Part shown: piece by piece, positions 16,019-25,738 of the stretch
Position numbering within the stretch: position 1 is the first letter of the stretch
Layout: the number at the start of each line of letters is the position of its first letter
Assembly (NCBI RefSeq): GCF_015841355.1
Contig: NZ_CP064908.1
Span: 124,001 to 188,000 of the forward strand
Origin: Synechococcus sp. CBW1107
GTDB taxonomy: Bacteria; Cyanobacteriota; Cyanobacteriia; PCC-6307; Cyanobiaceae
Length of the DNA stretch: 64,000 nt
Direction: 5' to 3'
Translations under genes and position numbers: made by a program
Notes under the pieces: generated by a model
The model's input: the letters and a program-made list of their open reading frames with translations, nothing else
What the model was told of the DNA's origin: nothing
Databases searched by the model: none

Positions 16019-16930
16019 TCATGGTTTGGTCGGCACTTCCTCCTTGAAGTCAACCATCAACTGCATGGTTTCGGTGAACAGGCCGGTGACGTCCTGGGTG
16101 AGGGGCGTCTTGCCCTGGGGGCCGAACCAGCGGTCGAAGATGCCCCGCTCCCTGGGCTGCTGACGCAGAAACCCCTGCATGTAACGGATCAGGGCCAGGT
16201 CCACCACCCGCTGAAAGGACGAATTGTTCTGGGGCAGCATGCAGGCGATGCCCTCCCTGGAGTAGGTGTCGGCCGAGACCATGAAGGGAGCCTGGCCGCC
16301 CTGTCGCTGCAACCAGGCATAGAGCAGCATGCCGTCGTCGGCGAAGGCATCGATGCGGCCTTGCTGCAGGGCCTCATAGCCCGCCTGGCGGTCCTTGAGC
16401 AGCACCACCGAGGCTGCCGGCTGACGGCTGGTCACCGCCAGGGCACTGGTGGTGCGTGGCAGGGCGCCCACCCGTTTTCCGGCCAGGGAGTCCGGAGAGG
16501 AGAGCCCGGAGCCCCGGGGCACGAGCAACTGGGTGCCGGTGATGCCGTAACTCACCGAGAAATCCACCTTCTCATCGCGGCTCCAGGTGAAGCTGCTGGC
16601 ATCGCAGACCAGGTTCACCGCCCCCGATTCCAGGCTGGAGAGGCGCTGATCGGTCTCGAGCGGCACCAGCTTGAGTCTGATCGGACGGCCGGTCTGGCGC
16701 TCGATCTCCTCCCGGATCAGGTTCATCATGTCGATCGAGTAGCCCACCAGCTCCCCCTCCTCGTTCTGGTAGGCGAAGGGGAAGGCATCCCGGCTGGTGC
16801 CCCCCACCAGGACGCCCGAAGCCGCCACCGACTCCAGAAGAGATCCGGCGGAGGCCGGTGCGGCCAGCGCCAGACAGGTGAGGAGTTGCAGCAGCGGGAG
16901 CAGACGTTTGACCAGCAAGACTCGACTCAC
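16019..16930 (-). CDS. Polar amino-acid-type periplasmic substrate-binding protein
   Basis: 303 aa from the GTG at 16930; a TTG at 16963 is an alternative with no effect on the mature protein. Signal peptide ends near APASAGS. The mature protein has the type 2 periplasmic-binding fold of SBP family 3: GVLVGGTSRDAFPFAYQNEEGELVGYSIDMM, SSFTWSRDEKVDFSVSY, and DAFADDGMLL in the second lobe. It probably binds a polar amino acid or similar small molecule. No ABC permease or ATPase gene is adjacent, so its membrane partner must lie elsewhere. It starts about 40 bp after the Ca2+/H+ antiporter gene. Confidence 0.85.
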   Translation of the reverse strand: MSRVLLVKRLLPLLQLLTCLALAAPASAGSLLESVAASGVLVGGTSRDAFPFAYQNEEGELVGYSIDMMNLIREEIERQTGRPIRLKLVPLETDQRLSSLESGAVNLVCDASSFTWSRDEKVDFSVSYGITGTQLLVPRGSGLSSPDSLAGKRVGALPRTTSALAVTSRQPAASVVLLKDRQAGYEALQQGRIDAFADDGMLLYAWLQRQGGQAPFMVSADTYSREGIACMLPQNNSSFQRVVDLALIRYMQGFLRQQPRERGIFDRWFGPQGKTPLTQDVTGLFTETMQLMVDFKEEVPTKP

Positions 16931-16972
16931 CAACAGGATTGAACTTGGATCAACATAGTCCAAAGCCTCAAA

Positions 16973-18061
16973 TCAGAGGGCCTGAAAGTAAAGACCAGCC
17001 GCCAGAATCACATAGGCAGCCAGGAGCAGCACCCCCTCCAGCCAGTCGGAGCGGCCATCGAGGCTCACCAGATTGCTCACCAGCACGGCCGTGATCACCG
17101 CCACCAGCTCATAGAGCTCGAAACTGAGGTCGAGCGGATGTCCGAGCAGGGGCCCAGCCAGCACCAGCACCGGCACCACCAGCAGGGCCACCAGCAGGGT
17201 GGAGCCCATCGCGACGGACACCGCCAGGTCCATCTGATTCCGGCGCGCCATGGTGATCGCCGTGAGGAATTCCGCCGCTCCCCCCAGCAGCGGCAGCAGC
17301 ACCACCCCGGTGAACAGATCCGTGAGCCCGACCTGAGCCGTCACGGACTGCACCACCCCAAGGAAGATCTCCGACACCAGGGCCAGGGCGGTGGTGGCCC
17401 CGATCAGCACCAGCAGCCAGGGCATCGGGCTGACGGGGGACTCCTCATCGCGGCACTCCACCTCCGCCACCTCGTAGAGGGCCCGATGGGTGCGCAGCGA
17501 GAAGATCAGGGTCAGCAGGTAGACCAGCAGCAGCACCCAGGCCACGAACCCCGAGAACGCCACGGTGCGCTCCGGAGCCGCGCCCGTGGAGATCACGGCG
17601 ACGCTGGGAATCAGGATCGCCAGCACCGCCAGGGTCATGGCCGAGCCGTTCACCCGGGCCACCACGGGCTGGAAGCGCTGCTCGCTGCGTCCCAGTCCCC
17701 CCAGGAACATCGAGAGACCGAGGGCCAGCAGGAGATTGGCCATCACCGTGCCGGTGATGCTGGCCTTGACGATGTCCACCAGCCCGGCCCGCAGGGCCAC
17801 CAGGGCGATGATCAGTTCCGAGGCGTTGCCGAAGACGGCATTGAGCAGAGCGCCGGTGGACGGGCCCAGCGCCACGGACAGCTTCTCGGTGGCCATGCTC
17901 AGCCAGATGGCCAGGGGAAGGATCGCCAGCCCCGAGCAGACGAACACCACGGTCTCGCCCCAGTGCAGTGTCTCAGCCGCCAGGGAAAGGGGCACCAACA
18001 CCAGCGAAGCCGTGGCGAAGGTCCGACGGCTGATCATTCGAGGGACCCTTGCTGGCGCCAT
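16973..18061 (-). CDS. cax: Ca2+/H+ antiporter (CaCA family)
   Basis: 362 aa from the ATG at 18061; an ATG eight codons downstream is equally possible. Eleven or so transmembrane segments with the two CaCA alpha-repeats: GALLNAVFGNASELIIALVALRAGLV and LPLLGGAAEFLTAITMARRNQMDLAVSVAMGST. These carry the conserved Glu/Asn residues of cation/proton exchangers (NASE and GGAAE). The acidic inter-repeat loop (EVAEVECRDEESP) is also typical. It exports Ca2+ in exchange for H+ at the plasma or thylakoid membrane. The longer ORF extension upstream (to 19477) is antisense to gltS and not real. Confidence 0.92.
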   Translation of the reverse strand: MAPARVPRMISRRTFATASLVLVPLSLAAETLHWGETVVFVCSGLAILPLAIWLSMATEKLSVALGPSTGALLNAVFGNASELIIALVALRAGLVDIVKASITGTVMANLLLALGLSMFLGGLGRSEQRFQPVVARVNGSAMTLAVLAILIPSVAVISTGAAPERTVAFSGFVAWVLLLVYLLTLIFSLRTHRALYEVAEVECRDEESPVSPMPWLLVLIGATTALALVSEIFLGVVQSVTAQVGLTDLFTGVVLLPLLGGAAEFLTAITMARRNQMDLAVSVAMGSTLLVALLVVPVLVLAGPLLGHPLDLSFELYELVAVITAVLVSNLVSLDGRSDWLEGVLLLAAYVILAAGLYFQAL

Positions 18062-18115
18062 TCTGAGCCGATCCCAGCCGGTAGGCTCTGTCGGTCCGGA
18101 GAAGATTCCGCAGGA

Positions 18116-19312
18116 ATGGAGATCGCCGGTTTCGCCACGTTCAACATCGCCATCGTGGTGCTGGCGGTCGGGCGCTGGCTGAATCAGCGCCTGGCGGTGC
18201 TGCGCCAGTTCAACATTCCCGAGCCGGTCAGCAGTGGCCTGCTGGTGTGCCTGCTGCTGGCCCTGGTGCATGGCGTGAGCGGGCTGGAGATCAACTTCAA
18301 CCTCGACACCAGGGATTTTCTTCTGCTCTATTTCTTCGCGACGATCGGGCTCAACGCCGACGTCAAGACCCTGCTGGCCGGTGGCCGGCCGCTGCTGGTG
18401 CTGGTGGTCCTGACCGTGATCTTCATGATCCTGCAGAACCTCACCGGCGTCGGGGTCGCCGGACTGCTGGGTCTTTCTCCCCTCAAGGGACTGCTGGGGG
18501 GGTCGGTGTCCCTGCTGGGGGGTCATGGCACCGCCATCGCCTGGGCGCCCCGCTTCGCCCGGGATCACGGCATCGGCAACGCCCTGGAGATCGGCATCGC
18601 CTGCGCCACCCTGGGCCTGGTGCTGGCCTCGTTGATGGGAGGCCCCGTCGCCCGGTTCCTGATCCGCCGCCATCAGCTGCGCCCGGGTCCCGCCGACGGA
18701 GCGGGCGAGCGGGCCGACACCCCCGCCGATCCGCGGCCGGTGGATTTCTTCAGCCTGCTGCGCACTCTCTTCTGGCTGAACATGAGCCTGGCCCTGGGGG
18801 ACGTGCTGCATGAGGCCCTGAAGGCGATCGGCAGCAACCTGCCCCTGTTCGTCTGCGCCCTGTTCAGCGCGATTCTGATCACCAACACGGTGCCGCGACT
18901 GATGCCCCGCCTCATCTGGCCGGCCCGGACCCGTTCGCTCGCGCTGATCTCGGAGATCTCCCTGGGGATCTTCCTGACGATGTCGCTGATGAGCCTGCAG
19001 CTCTGGACCATCGCCGAGCTGGCAGGGCCGATCCTGATCATCCTGGCCGCCCAGTTCCTGGTGGCCGTGCTGTTCGCGGTGATGGTGGTGTTCCCCGCCA
19101 TGGGCGGCAGCTACGACGCCGCGGTGATCTGCTCCGGCTTCGGCGGGTTCTCCATGGGGGCCACCCCAACCGCCATGGCGAACATGGCGGCGGTGACTCA
19201 CCGCTACGGTCCGTCTCCCCAGGCCTTCATCATCGTGCCTCTGGTGGCGGGCTTCTTCGTGGACATCAGCAACGCCGTGGTGATCCAGCGCTTCCTCACC
19301 TGGCTGGGCTGA
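18116..19312 (+). CDS. gltS: Sodium/glutamate symporter GltS
   Basis: 398 aa from the ATG at 18116 with GCAGGA just before it. Typical features are the N-terminal IPEPVSSGLLVCLLLAL, FFATIGLNADVKTLL, the first re-entrant motif LLGGSVSLLGGHGTAIAWAP and the second ICSGFGGFSMGATPTAMANM. These are the two GGxGT/GATPTA-type loops of the ESS family. It imports glutamate with Na+ in the inner membrane. It is divergent from the Ca2+/H+ antiporter (54 bp between starts). Confidence 0.93.
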   Translation: MEIAGFATFNIAIVVLAVGRWLNQRLAVLRQFNIPEPVSSGLLVCLLLALVHGVSGLEINFNLDTRDFLLLYFFATIGLNADVKTLLAGGRPLLVLVVLTVIFMILQNLTGVGVAGLLGLSPLKGLLGGSVSLLGGHGTAIAWAPRFARDHGIGNALEIGIACATLGLVLASLMGGPVARFLIRRHQLRPGPADGAGERADTPADPRPVDFFSLLRTLFWLNMSLALGDVLHEALKAIGSNLPLFVCALFSAILITNTVPRLMPRLIWPARTRSLALISEISLGIFLTMSLMSLQLWTIAELAGPILIILAAQFLVAVLFAVMVVFPAMGGSYDAAVICSGFGGFSMGATPTAMANMAAVTHRYGPSPQAFIIVPLVAGFFVDISNAVVIQRFLTWLG

Positions 19313-19344
19313 ACGCTGGGTTCCCCGGGGGCTGCCGGTAGGGT

Positions 19345-20375
<1,031 letters not shown>

Positions 20376-20441
20376 GGGGCTGGCGGATGCGGGGATCTGC
20401 GGTTGATTGAGCCCTGCAGGTCCCCTGCGCCGCATTCCCCG

Positions 20442-20639
20442 ATGGAGTTCCCCACCCTGCTGGTCAGGCGCGTGAGTCGCCCACCCGGTCACGACCGGGC
20501 TCTGGTGCTGCGCAACCGCCAGGGCGGTGTGACCGGGGGCTATCACAACGCCAGACTGCTCAACCCCGAGCAGACCCGCGCCCTGATGGCCGACCATCAC
20601 TGGGATGTGGTTCCCGGCATGGACGACCGAGGCCGCTGA
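20442..20639 (+). CDS. Small hypothetical protein (65 aa)
   Basis: Starts at an ATG at 20442; the ORF is open back to a TTG at 20403. Contains RRVSRPPGHDRALVLRNRQGGVTGGYHNARLLNPEQTRALM, which reads like a small basic alpha/beta protein. No recognised family. Convergent with the Fe-S membrane protein gene, 4 bp away. Confidence 0.45.
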   Translation: MEFPTLLVRRVSRPPGHDRALVLRNRQGGVTGGYHNARLLNPEQTRALMADHHWDVVPGMDDRGR

Positions 20640-20643
20640 TCCC

Positions 20644-23385
20644 TCAGCTGTGCAGCGAGCGCATCAGGCTCTGAAGATGGCGGCTCTCGAGCTGCAGCAC
20701 CCGGCGGGCGAACTCGGGGTCGCGCTCCAGCACCGCATCGAAGCCATCCACCGGCACCGCCAGCAACCGGGTTCCCTCCGTCTCCGCCACGATCGTGTTC
20801 TCCGAGGCGCTGTGGCTGAGCACCTCGAGCTCATCGAGCACCTGGCCGGGACGGAGAGGCTCGAGGCGCACGCCTCCGGCCTCCTGGTAACGGACCGCGG
20901 CCCGTCCGGCGATCAGCAGCAGCAGTTCACGGCAGGTGTCGCCGGTTTCGGTGATCAGCTCGCCGGCGCCGAAACGGCGCAGCTCCGAGGCTGCGGCCAG
21001 CTGCTCCAGGCTGGCGTGACTGGTGCCCCTGAAGAAATCACTGGCGGCCAGGTGGGCGCGCATCTCCAGCTCCGGCAGATCCACGAGCTCAGGCAGCGGC
21101 GCTGCTGGCTGGATCACGGCCCTGATCACCTCCGCCAGCGGCACGGGCGCTGTGGCGGGATCGAGGCCGCTGGCCAGCAGGCGGGCGCGGCCGGGATCAA
21201 GCCTGGCCAGCAGGAAGAGGGCGGCGGCCCGCAGCAGCGGCGTGCGCTCCTGCAGCAGATCCTCCAGGCTGGAGAGGGTGTCGGCGAGGGGACAGGCCGG
21301 CGGCTCAGGCGCGGCTCCTGACGGCTCCTGCTGCAGCAGCGCCAGCACCGGCGCAGAGAGTTGCGGCTCCCAGTCGCCTTCGGCCAGCAGCTCGGGCAGG
21401 TTCACCGGCCGGAGGGCGCGAAGCCTGGCGGCCCACTGCAGCGCTTCCGGCTGCTCCTTCAGCTCAGAGAGAACGCCCAGCATGGCGCGCAGGCTCAGGT
21501 CCTGGCGCTGCAAGAGGGAGTCGGCGAGGAGATCACGGACCAGAGGCTGATCCGCCAGCACCGGCTGCAGCAGGCTCACTCGGGCATGCCTCAGCTCAGA
21601 GAAGCGCGGCAGCATGGCCTCCAGCTTCTGCAGGGCACTGGTGCTGGGGGCGAGGCCTTCCAGCACGCTGGCCTCTTCATCCGGGGTGATCGAATACTGG
21701 TTGCGCAGGCTGCGGATCACCTCGGGATCGGCCTGGCGGCTCTTGAGCAGCATCAGCCGCTCGAGCGATTTTGTGTAGCCACTCAGGCGAACCTGATCCT
21801 CGAGGCTGCGACGACCGTCGGGATCCAGCAGGTCGGGGTTCTCCACGCCCACCGATTCGAGCAGCAGGCTGTGCTCCTCGTCGGTGATGCCGATCTCGCG
21901 CCGCATCTGGCTCAGCACCTCCAGACTGCTGGAGGCATTGGCGTAGCCCTCCTGCAGCGCCTCGCGCACCACCTCCTTGTAGACCTGCTGACGTTTCTCG
22001 CGGGTGAAGCCCGGCAGCACCTTGGCGAGCACATAGACCTCGTGGGGGCTGAGGTCGGCCAGCTGACGGCCATCGAGGTAGCGCCCCACATCGAGATCGA
22101 GCTTCTCCAGCTGGCGGCGGAAGCGGCTGGCCAGGTTCTCGCGCTGGTGCAGATCGGCGCTGCGCTCCCAGGAGCGGTAGAGCCAGAGGCTGCTCACCGC
22201 CACCACCACGGCATCGAAGAGGGTCTGCACCCAGGCGGGCATCAGAAGCAGCAGCGGCCGCCCGGAGAAGAGAAAGAAGAAGTTGAACACCAGAAACGTG
22301 GCCACCACGAACACGTGATGACGGCTCCAGCGGCTGCGGCCCTCGATCCAGCGGCCCAGGCGCACCCCCAGCCAGGTGAAGAGCCCGAGCACCAGCGGCA
22401 CCGCCACCAGCCGCGGCACATTCAGGCTCTGGCCGAAGAGGAACAGTCCAGGTCGCAGCAGCAGCGACAACTGATCGCTCTGGCGCAGCCAGGCCCCCGA
22501 GAAGTAGTAGTCCCAGGTGCCGGCGTAGAGGTAGTAGTAGAGGAAATAGCCGACCACCAGGCCCACGTAGGCATAGCGCTCGAAGCTGAACTGCCTGGTG
22601 CTGAGCCGCGTCCAGTACATGCGCTCGGCGTCGATGTCGATGCAGGGCTGCTGGCAGGCCACGCAGGCACTCTGTTCACTGCCGTCGGGGAGCACGGTGC
22701 GGCACATCGACTGGGTGATAGGTGTCTCGCTCAGGTGGGCCTTGCTGCCGAGCAGGCCCGCCGGGGTGGAGTAGACGCTCTGCACCGGCGCCATCGGGCA
22801 GAAGTACTGGCACCAGGCCTTGCCGCCGTAGAGCCAGCCCACGCTGATGGCCGCGGCGATCGTGAACAGCAGCCAGCCGGCCAGCACCAGGCGGTCGGCA
22901 TTGAAGAAGAGGATGCGCCCGCAGAGGCCCACGAACAGCCAGCCGAACTGGAGCTGGGAGTAGTGACGGGCCAGCCAGGAGTCGTCGGCCACCTTGGCCA
23001 GCTGCTGGCGGCGCTCACCGGTGCGCGGGTTGACCTTGGTGCGCTGACGCTGCCGGCCCAGGGCCCGGGGGATCTGGGAGAGGAAGGAGAGCGGGCAGAC
23101 CCGGCGCCAGAGCTCGTGGCCGAACAGCATCAGGATCAGCACCGCCGCCGGCACCACCACCCCCCAGAAGGCGGTGGTGCCGAGGGGATAGGGGGTCTCG
23201 CTGAGGCAGACGCCCTGCACCGGAATGCAGGTGTCGGGCAGGCGCAGGGGACTCCAGGGGTGATCCGCCTCGGTGAAGCGGGGCGTCCAGGGGTCGTAGA
23301 AGAGCGAGGCGATGATCAGCAGCCAGGCACTGGTGAGAATCCAGCGGATGCCATGCATCCGTGCCTCAGACACCTCAAAGGCCAT
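20644..23385 (-). CDS. Polytopic 4Fe-4S membrane protein with C-terminal cyclic-nucleotide-binding-like domain
   Basis: 913 aa from the ATG at 23385; a second ATG at 23358 is possible. The N-terminal half has about 8-9 transmembrane helices and NapH/NosR/CcoG-like cysteine motifs: RRVCPLSF, WCQYFCPMAP and a CVACQQPC cluster, enough for Fe-S binding near the membrane. The middle (about residues 420-800) is a long soluble helical region, probably involved in assembly or sensing. The last roughly 110 residues look like a Crp-type beta-roll (RRFGAGELITETGD...LLLIAGRAAVRY), but the phosphate-binding cassette is degenerate: LDELEVLSHSASENTIVAE lacks the usual GE and PRxA residues. A redox-sensing or electron-transfer role is an inference. 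Confidence 0.8.
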   Translation of the reverse strand: MAFEVSEARMHGIRWILTSAWLLIIASLFYDPWTPRFTEADHPWSPLRLPDTCIPVQGVCLSETPYPLGTTAFWGVVVPAAVLILMLFGHELWRRVCPLSFLSQIPRALGRQRQRTKVNPRTGERRQQLAKVADDSWLARHYSQLQFGWLFVGLCGRILFFNADRLVLAGWLLFTIAAAISVGWLYGGKAWCQYFCPMAPVQSVYSTPAGLLGSKAHLSETPITQSMCRTVLPDGSEQSACVACQQPCIDIDAERMYWTRLSTRQFSFERYAYVGLVVGYFLYYYLYAGTWDYYFSGAWLRQSDQLSLLLRPGLFLFGQSLNVPRLVAVPLVLGLFTWLGVRLGRWIEGRSRWSRHHVFVVATFLVFNFFFLFSGRPLLLLMPAWVQTLFDAVVVAVSSLWLYRSWERSADLHQRENLASRFRRQLEKLDLDVGRYLDGRQLADLSPHEVYVLAKVLPGFTREKRQQVYKEVVREALQEGYANASSSLEVLSQMRREIGITDEEHSLLLESVGVENPDLLDPDGRRSLEDQVRLSGYTKSLERLMLLKSRQADPEVIRSLRNQYSITPDEEASVLEGLAPSTSALQKLEAMLPRFSELRHARVSLLQPVLADQPLVRDLLADSLLQRQDLSLRAMLGVLSELKEQPEALQWAARLRALRPVNLPELLAEGDWEPQLSAPVLALLQQEPSGAAPEPPACPLADTLSSLEDLLQERTPLLRAAALFLLARLDPGRARLLASGLDPATAPVPLAEVIRAVIQPAAPLPELVDLPELEMRAHLAASDFFRGTSHASLEQLAAASELRRFGAGELITETGDTCRELLLLIAGRAAVRYQEAGGVRLEPLRPGQVLDELEVLSHSASENTIVAETEGTRLLAVPVDGFDAVLERDPEFARRVLQLESRHLQSLMRSLHS

Positions 23386-24163
23386 CAGGCGGGGCCACAC
23401 TGGCGCGAACCCTAGATCGACCGCCCTGACCCTGCCTGCCTGCCGCCGCTGCCGTGCCCTGCCAGCCGTTCTGAGCCTGGCGCTGGTGGTGCTGCCAGCC
23501 CTGCTGTCCCGTGCCCTGGCCCAACCTGCGGCGGCCACGATCCCCCTGCCGGACCCCCGGGGCCAGACCCTGCTGCTGCAGAGCGTCGATCGCGCCGACT
23601 ACGGACCGCTGGCGGAGCAGTTCCTCACCCAGGCCAACCTGGCCTACTGCGGCGTGGCCAGCATGGTGATGGTGCTCAACAGCCTGGCGGTGCCGGCCCC
23701 GGCAGCGGCGGGGTACGGAAGCTACCGCTTCTGGACCCAGGAGAACGTGTTCGAGGCCGCCGCCACCAGGGCGGTGCTGAGCCCTGAGGTGGTGGCCCGC
23801 CAGGGGATGACCCTGCAGGAGCTGGGGGACCTGCTGGTCAGCCATGGGCTGCAGGCCCGGGCGATCCACGGCGATCGGCTGAGCCTTCCCCAGTTCCGCC
23901 TGCTGGTGCGCAGCAACCTCAGCCAGAGCCGTGATCGCCTGCTGGTGAACTACGACCGCAAGGCCCTGGGCCAGGCCGGCGGCGGCCACATCTCCCCGCT
24001 GGCCGCCTACAACGCCGCCACGGATCGGGTGCTGATCCTGGATGTGGCCCGCTACCGCTACCCATCGGTGTGGGTGCCCCTGGCGGATCTCTGGCAGGCG
24101 ATCCGCACCACCGACCGCAGCTCGGGCCGCAGCCGCGGCGTGGTGGTGGTGCGGCGGATCTGA
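23348..24163 (+). CDS. Secreted phytochelatin-synthase-like (C83) cysteine peptidase
   Basis: 271 aa from the ATG at 23348, which overlaps the divergent Fe-S gene start. No ATG/GTG/TTG start lies between here and the signal peptide, so the true start could be non-standard. Hydrophobic signal segment ends near ALAQPAAA. The catalytic triad of the phytochelatin synthase N-domain is complete: Cys in LAYCGVASMVMVLNSL, His in GGGHISPLAAYN, Asp in LILDVARYRYPSVWV. Bacterial single-domain members (for example from Nostoc) mainly hydrolyse glutathione to gamma-Glu-Cys with little synthase activity. Export would put it in the periplasm. It precedes two cell-wall hydrolase genes on the same strand. Confidence 0.85.
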   Translation: MPCIRASDTSKAIRRGHTGANPRSTALTLPACRRCRALPAVLSLALVVLPALLSRALAQPAAATIPLPDPRGQTLLLQSVDRADYGPLAEQFLTQANLAYCGVASMVMVLNSLAVPAPAAAGYGSYRFWTQENVFEAAATRAVLSPEVVARQGMTLQELGDLLVSHGLQARAIHGDRLSLPQFRLLVRSNLSQSRDRLLVNYDRKALGQAGGGHISPLAAYNAATDRVLILDVARYRYPSVWVPLADLWQAIRTTDRSSGRSRGVVVVRRI

Positions 24164-24200
24164 GGGCGTTACAACGCGTCGGTCTGCACCGCCACGGTCC

Positions 24201-25025
24201 GTGGCGACACGGCCTGTGCTGCGCCCGACGGCCCCTGCCCGCTTCCAGCTGAACCCGGCGAGGCGGCTGCTCCCCCTGCTGGGCGCACTCTGTGGTGCCG
24301 CCCTGATCCACATGCCCCCAGCCAGCGCCGTGCCGCTGATCCCCGACTCGGCCAGCGGCGCGGGCTCTGAAGACGAGACCTGGACTGAGGCCATTCGGCA
24401 GCAGCCAGGCGATGGTCCACCGGCGGCGGCCCTGCTGGCGCCGCTTCCTCTGGCCCCCGGGTCTCCTGAGGCGCCCCCCAGGCCCGAGCGGCCGGCAACG
24501 GTTCCCGCTCAGGTGGCGGTGGGCGATCTTGTCCTCGAAGGTCAACCGCCGGGGCCTGGCGAGGCTGCCGCCAGGCCGCCAGAGCCGCTGCATTACCCCC
24601 TGGCCCGCCCCGCCAGCGAGCAGGACCCCTGGGGCTGGCGTTACGCGAGAGCCGGCGGGGCCTGGCGCATGCACACCGGTGTGGATCTGGTCGCGCCTGA
24701 GGGCACCGCCGTGCTGGCCGTGAACGGGGGCCGGGTGCAGCGGGTCGATGTGATTTCGGGCTATGGCCTCACGGTGCTGATCGACCACGGTGGCGGCTGG
24801 TCGAGCCTCTATGCCCACCTGCTGGAGGCCAGCGTGAGCGCGGGCGAGAGCCTGCGGGCCGGGCAGCCCCTGGGTCTGGTGGGCCAGAGCGGCAATGCCA
24901 GCGGCCCGCACCTGCATCTGGAGCTGCGCCAGCGGCAGCCGCAGGGACTGGTGGCGGTGGACCCCACACCGCTGCTGCCCGCGCCTCCCTCCGCTGGTCC
25001 CATCGCCGGTGACCTGCGCCCCTGA
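24201..25025 (+). CDS. Secreted M23 (LytM) family metallopeptidase
   Basis: 274 aa from a GTG at 24201. N-terminal hydrophobic signal (LLPLLGALCGAALI), a Pro/Ala/Glu-rich linker of roughly 100 residues, then the LytM domain: MHTGVDLVAPEGTAVLAV with the Zn ligands His and Asp, a YGLTVLIDHGGGWSSLYAHL block, and the catalytic SGPHLHLELR with HxH. All Zn ligands are present, so it should be an active peptidoglycan endopeptidase (or act on another peptide) in the periplasm. It is 37 bp after the C83 peptidase gene. Confidence 0.9.
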   Translation: MATRPVLRPTAPARFQLNPARRLLPLLGALCGAALIHMPPASAVPLIPDSASGAGSEDETWTEAIRQQPGDGPPAAALLAPLPLAPGSPEAPPRPERPATVPAQVAVGDLVLEGQPPGPGEAAARPPEPLHYPLARPASEQDPWGWRYARAGGAWRMHTGVDLVAPEGTAVLAVNGGRVQRVDVISGYGLTVLIDHGGGWSSLYAHLLEASVSAGESLRAGQPLGLVGQSGNASGPHLHLELRQRQPQGLVAVDPTPLLPAPPSAGPIAGDLRP

Positions 25026-25107
25026 GCGCTGCTGATCAAGCTCAGTCGACCACTGGTCAACCCGCCTCGGAGCCGGTACCGTCCGGCGCAATTGGCCGGG
25101 TGGATGG

Positions 25108-25503
25108 ATGCCGTTTCATGCTGTTACTGCCGCTCGCGCCATTCCGCGGTTGCTCGGGGCAACCCTGGCCCTTGGGGCCACGTCCTGGCTGACACCCGCT
25201 GCTGAAGCCAATCAAGCGGGCCAGTCGCAGGTGCTCACAGCCATCCGCCAGGTGTGGCCCGCTGCGCACCACGAGTCGGCCATCCGGCTGGCGCGCCTGG
25301 AGAGCGGCCTCTCCCCCACCGCCCGTGGCTGTGCCGGGGCCTGCCTCGGCCTGTTCCAGATCCACTACTCGGCCAACCGTCAGCTGATGGCCGCGATGGG
25401 CATCCACACGCCGGACCAGCTGCTGGATCCGGTCGTCAACAGCACCGTGGCCTATCGCCTGTTCCGCGAATCGGGCTGGAGCCCCTGGGGCGGTCAGCCC
25501 TGA
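25108..25503 (+). CDS. Secreted lysozyme-like/SLT transglycosylase domain protein
   Basis: 131 aa. Signal peptide of about 34 residues (cleavage near AAEAN). The mature domain resembles a minimal lysozyme fold: HESAIRLARLESGLSP with the candidate catalytic Glu, CAGACLGLFQIHYSANRQLM (the GLFQI motif of lytic transglycosylases, plus a possible CxxxC disulfide), and NSTVAYRLFRESGWSPWG, as in SLT-like proteins. It probably cleaves glycan strands of peptidoglycan. It follows the M23 gene by 82 bp and may share its transcript. Confidence 0.85.
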   Translation: MPFHAVTAARAIPRLLGATLALGATSWLTPAAEANQAGQSQVLTAIRQVWPAAHHESAIRLARLESGLSPTARGCAGACLGLFQIHYSANRQLMAAMGIHTPDQLLDPVVNSTVAYRLFRESGWSPWGGQP

Positions 25504-25738
25504 GCGCTCGGGCTTGCCAGGGGAAGACACGTGTCGTCAGGGATGATCCGGATCACCCATCGATGTCCGCCGGTTTTCGGAACGACAGACGTCGCTGCGT
25601 TTTCTCACCAGATTATTGCGTGGCCTCAAGCACTCGACTATGGCCGCGGATTTGCCGGTGAAACGGCTGAAAGACGAACTCAAAATGCTCGCCACCAGCA
25701 ACCTCATCTCGAACCCTGTATTTTGCTAAAAGCTCTAG
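25504..25738. other. Gene-poor, locally AT-richer decayed stretch
   Basis: No convincing intact gene. One plus-strand frame (about 25547-25726) carries coding-like text including DLPVKRLKDELKMLATSNL before a stop. It lies directly upstream of the HsdR-like remnant but in a piece that cannot be joined to it without ignoring stop codons. Base composition is noticeably richer in A and T than its surroundings. Confidence 0.4.

Noticed and set aside
21361-23415. 684-aa plus-strand ORF
   Set aside because: Antisense to the Fe-S membrane protein; no recognisable domain.
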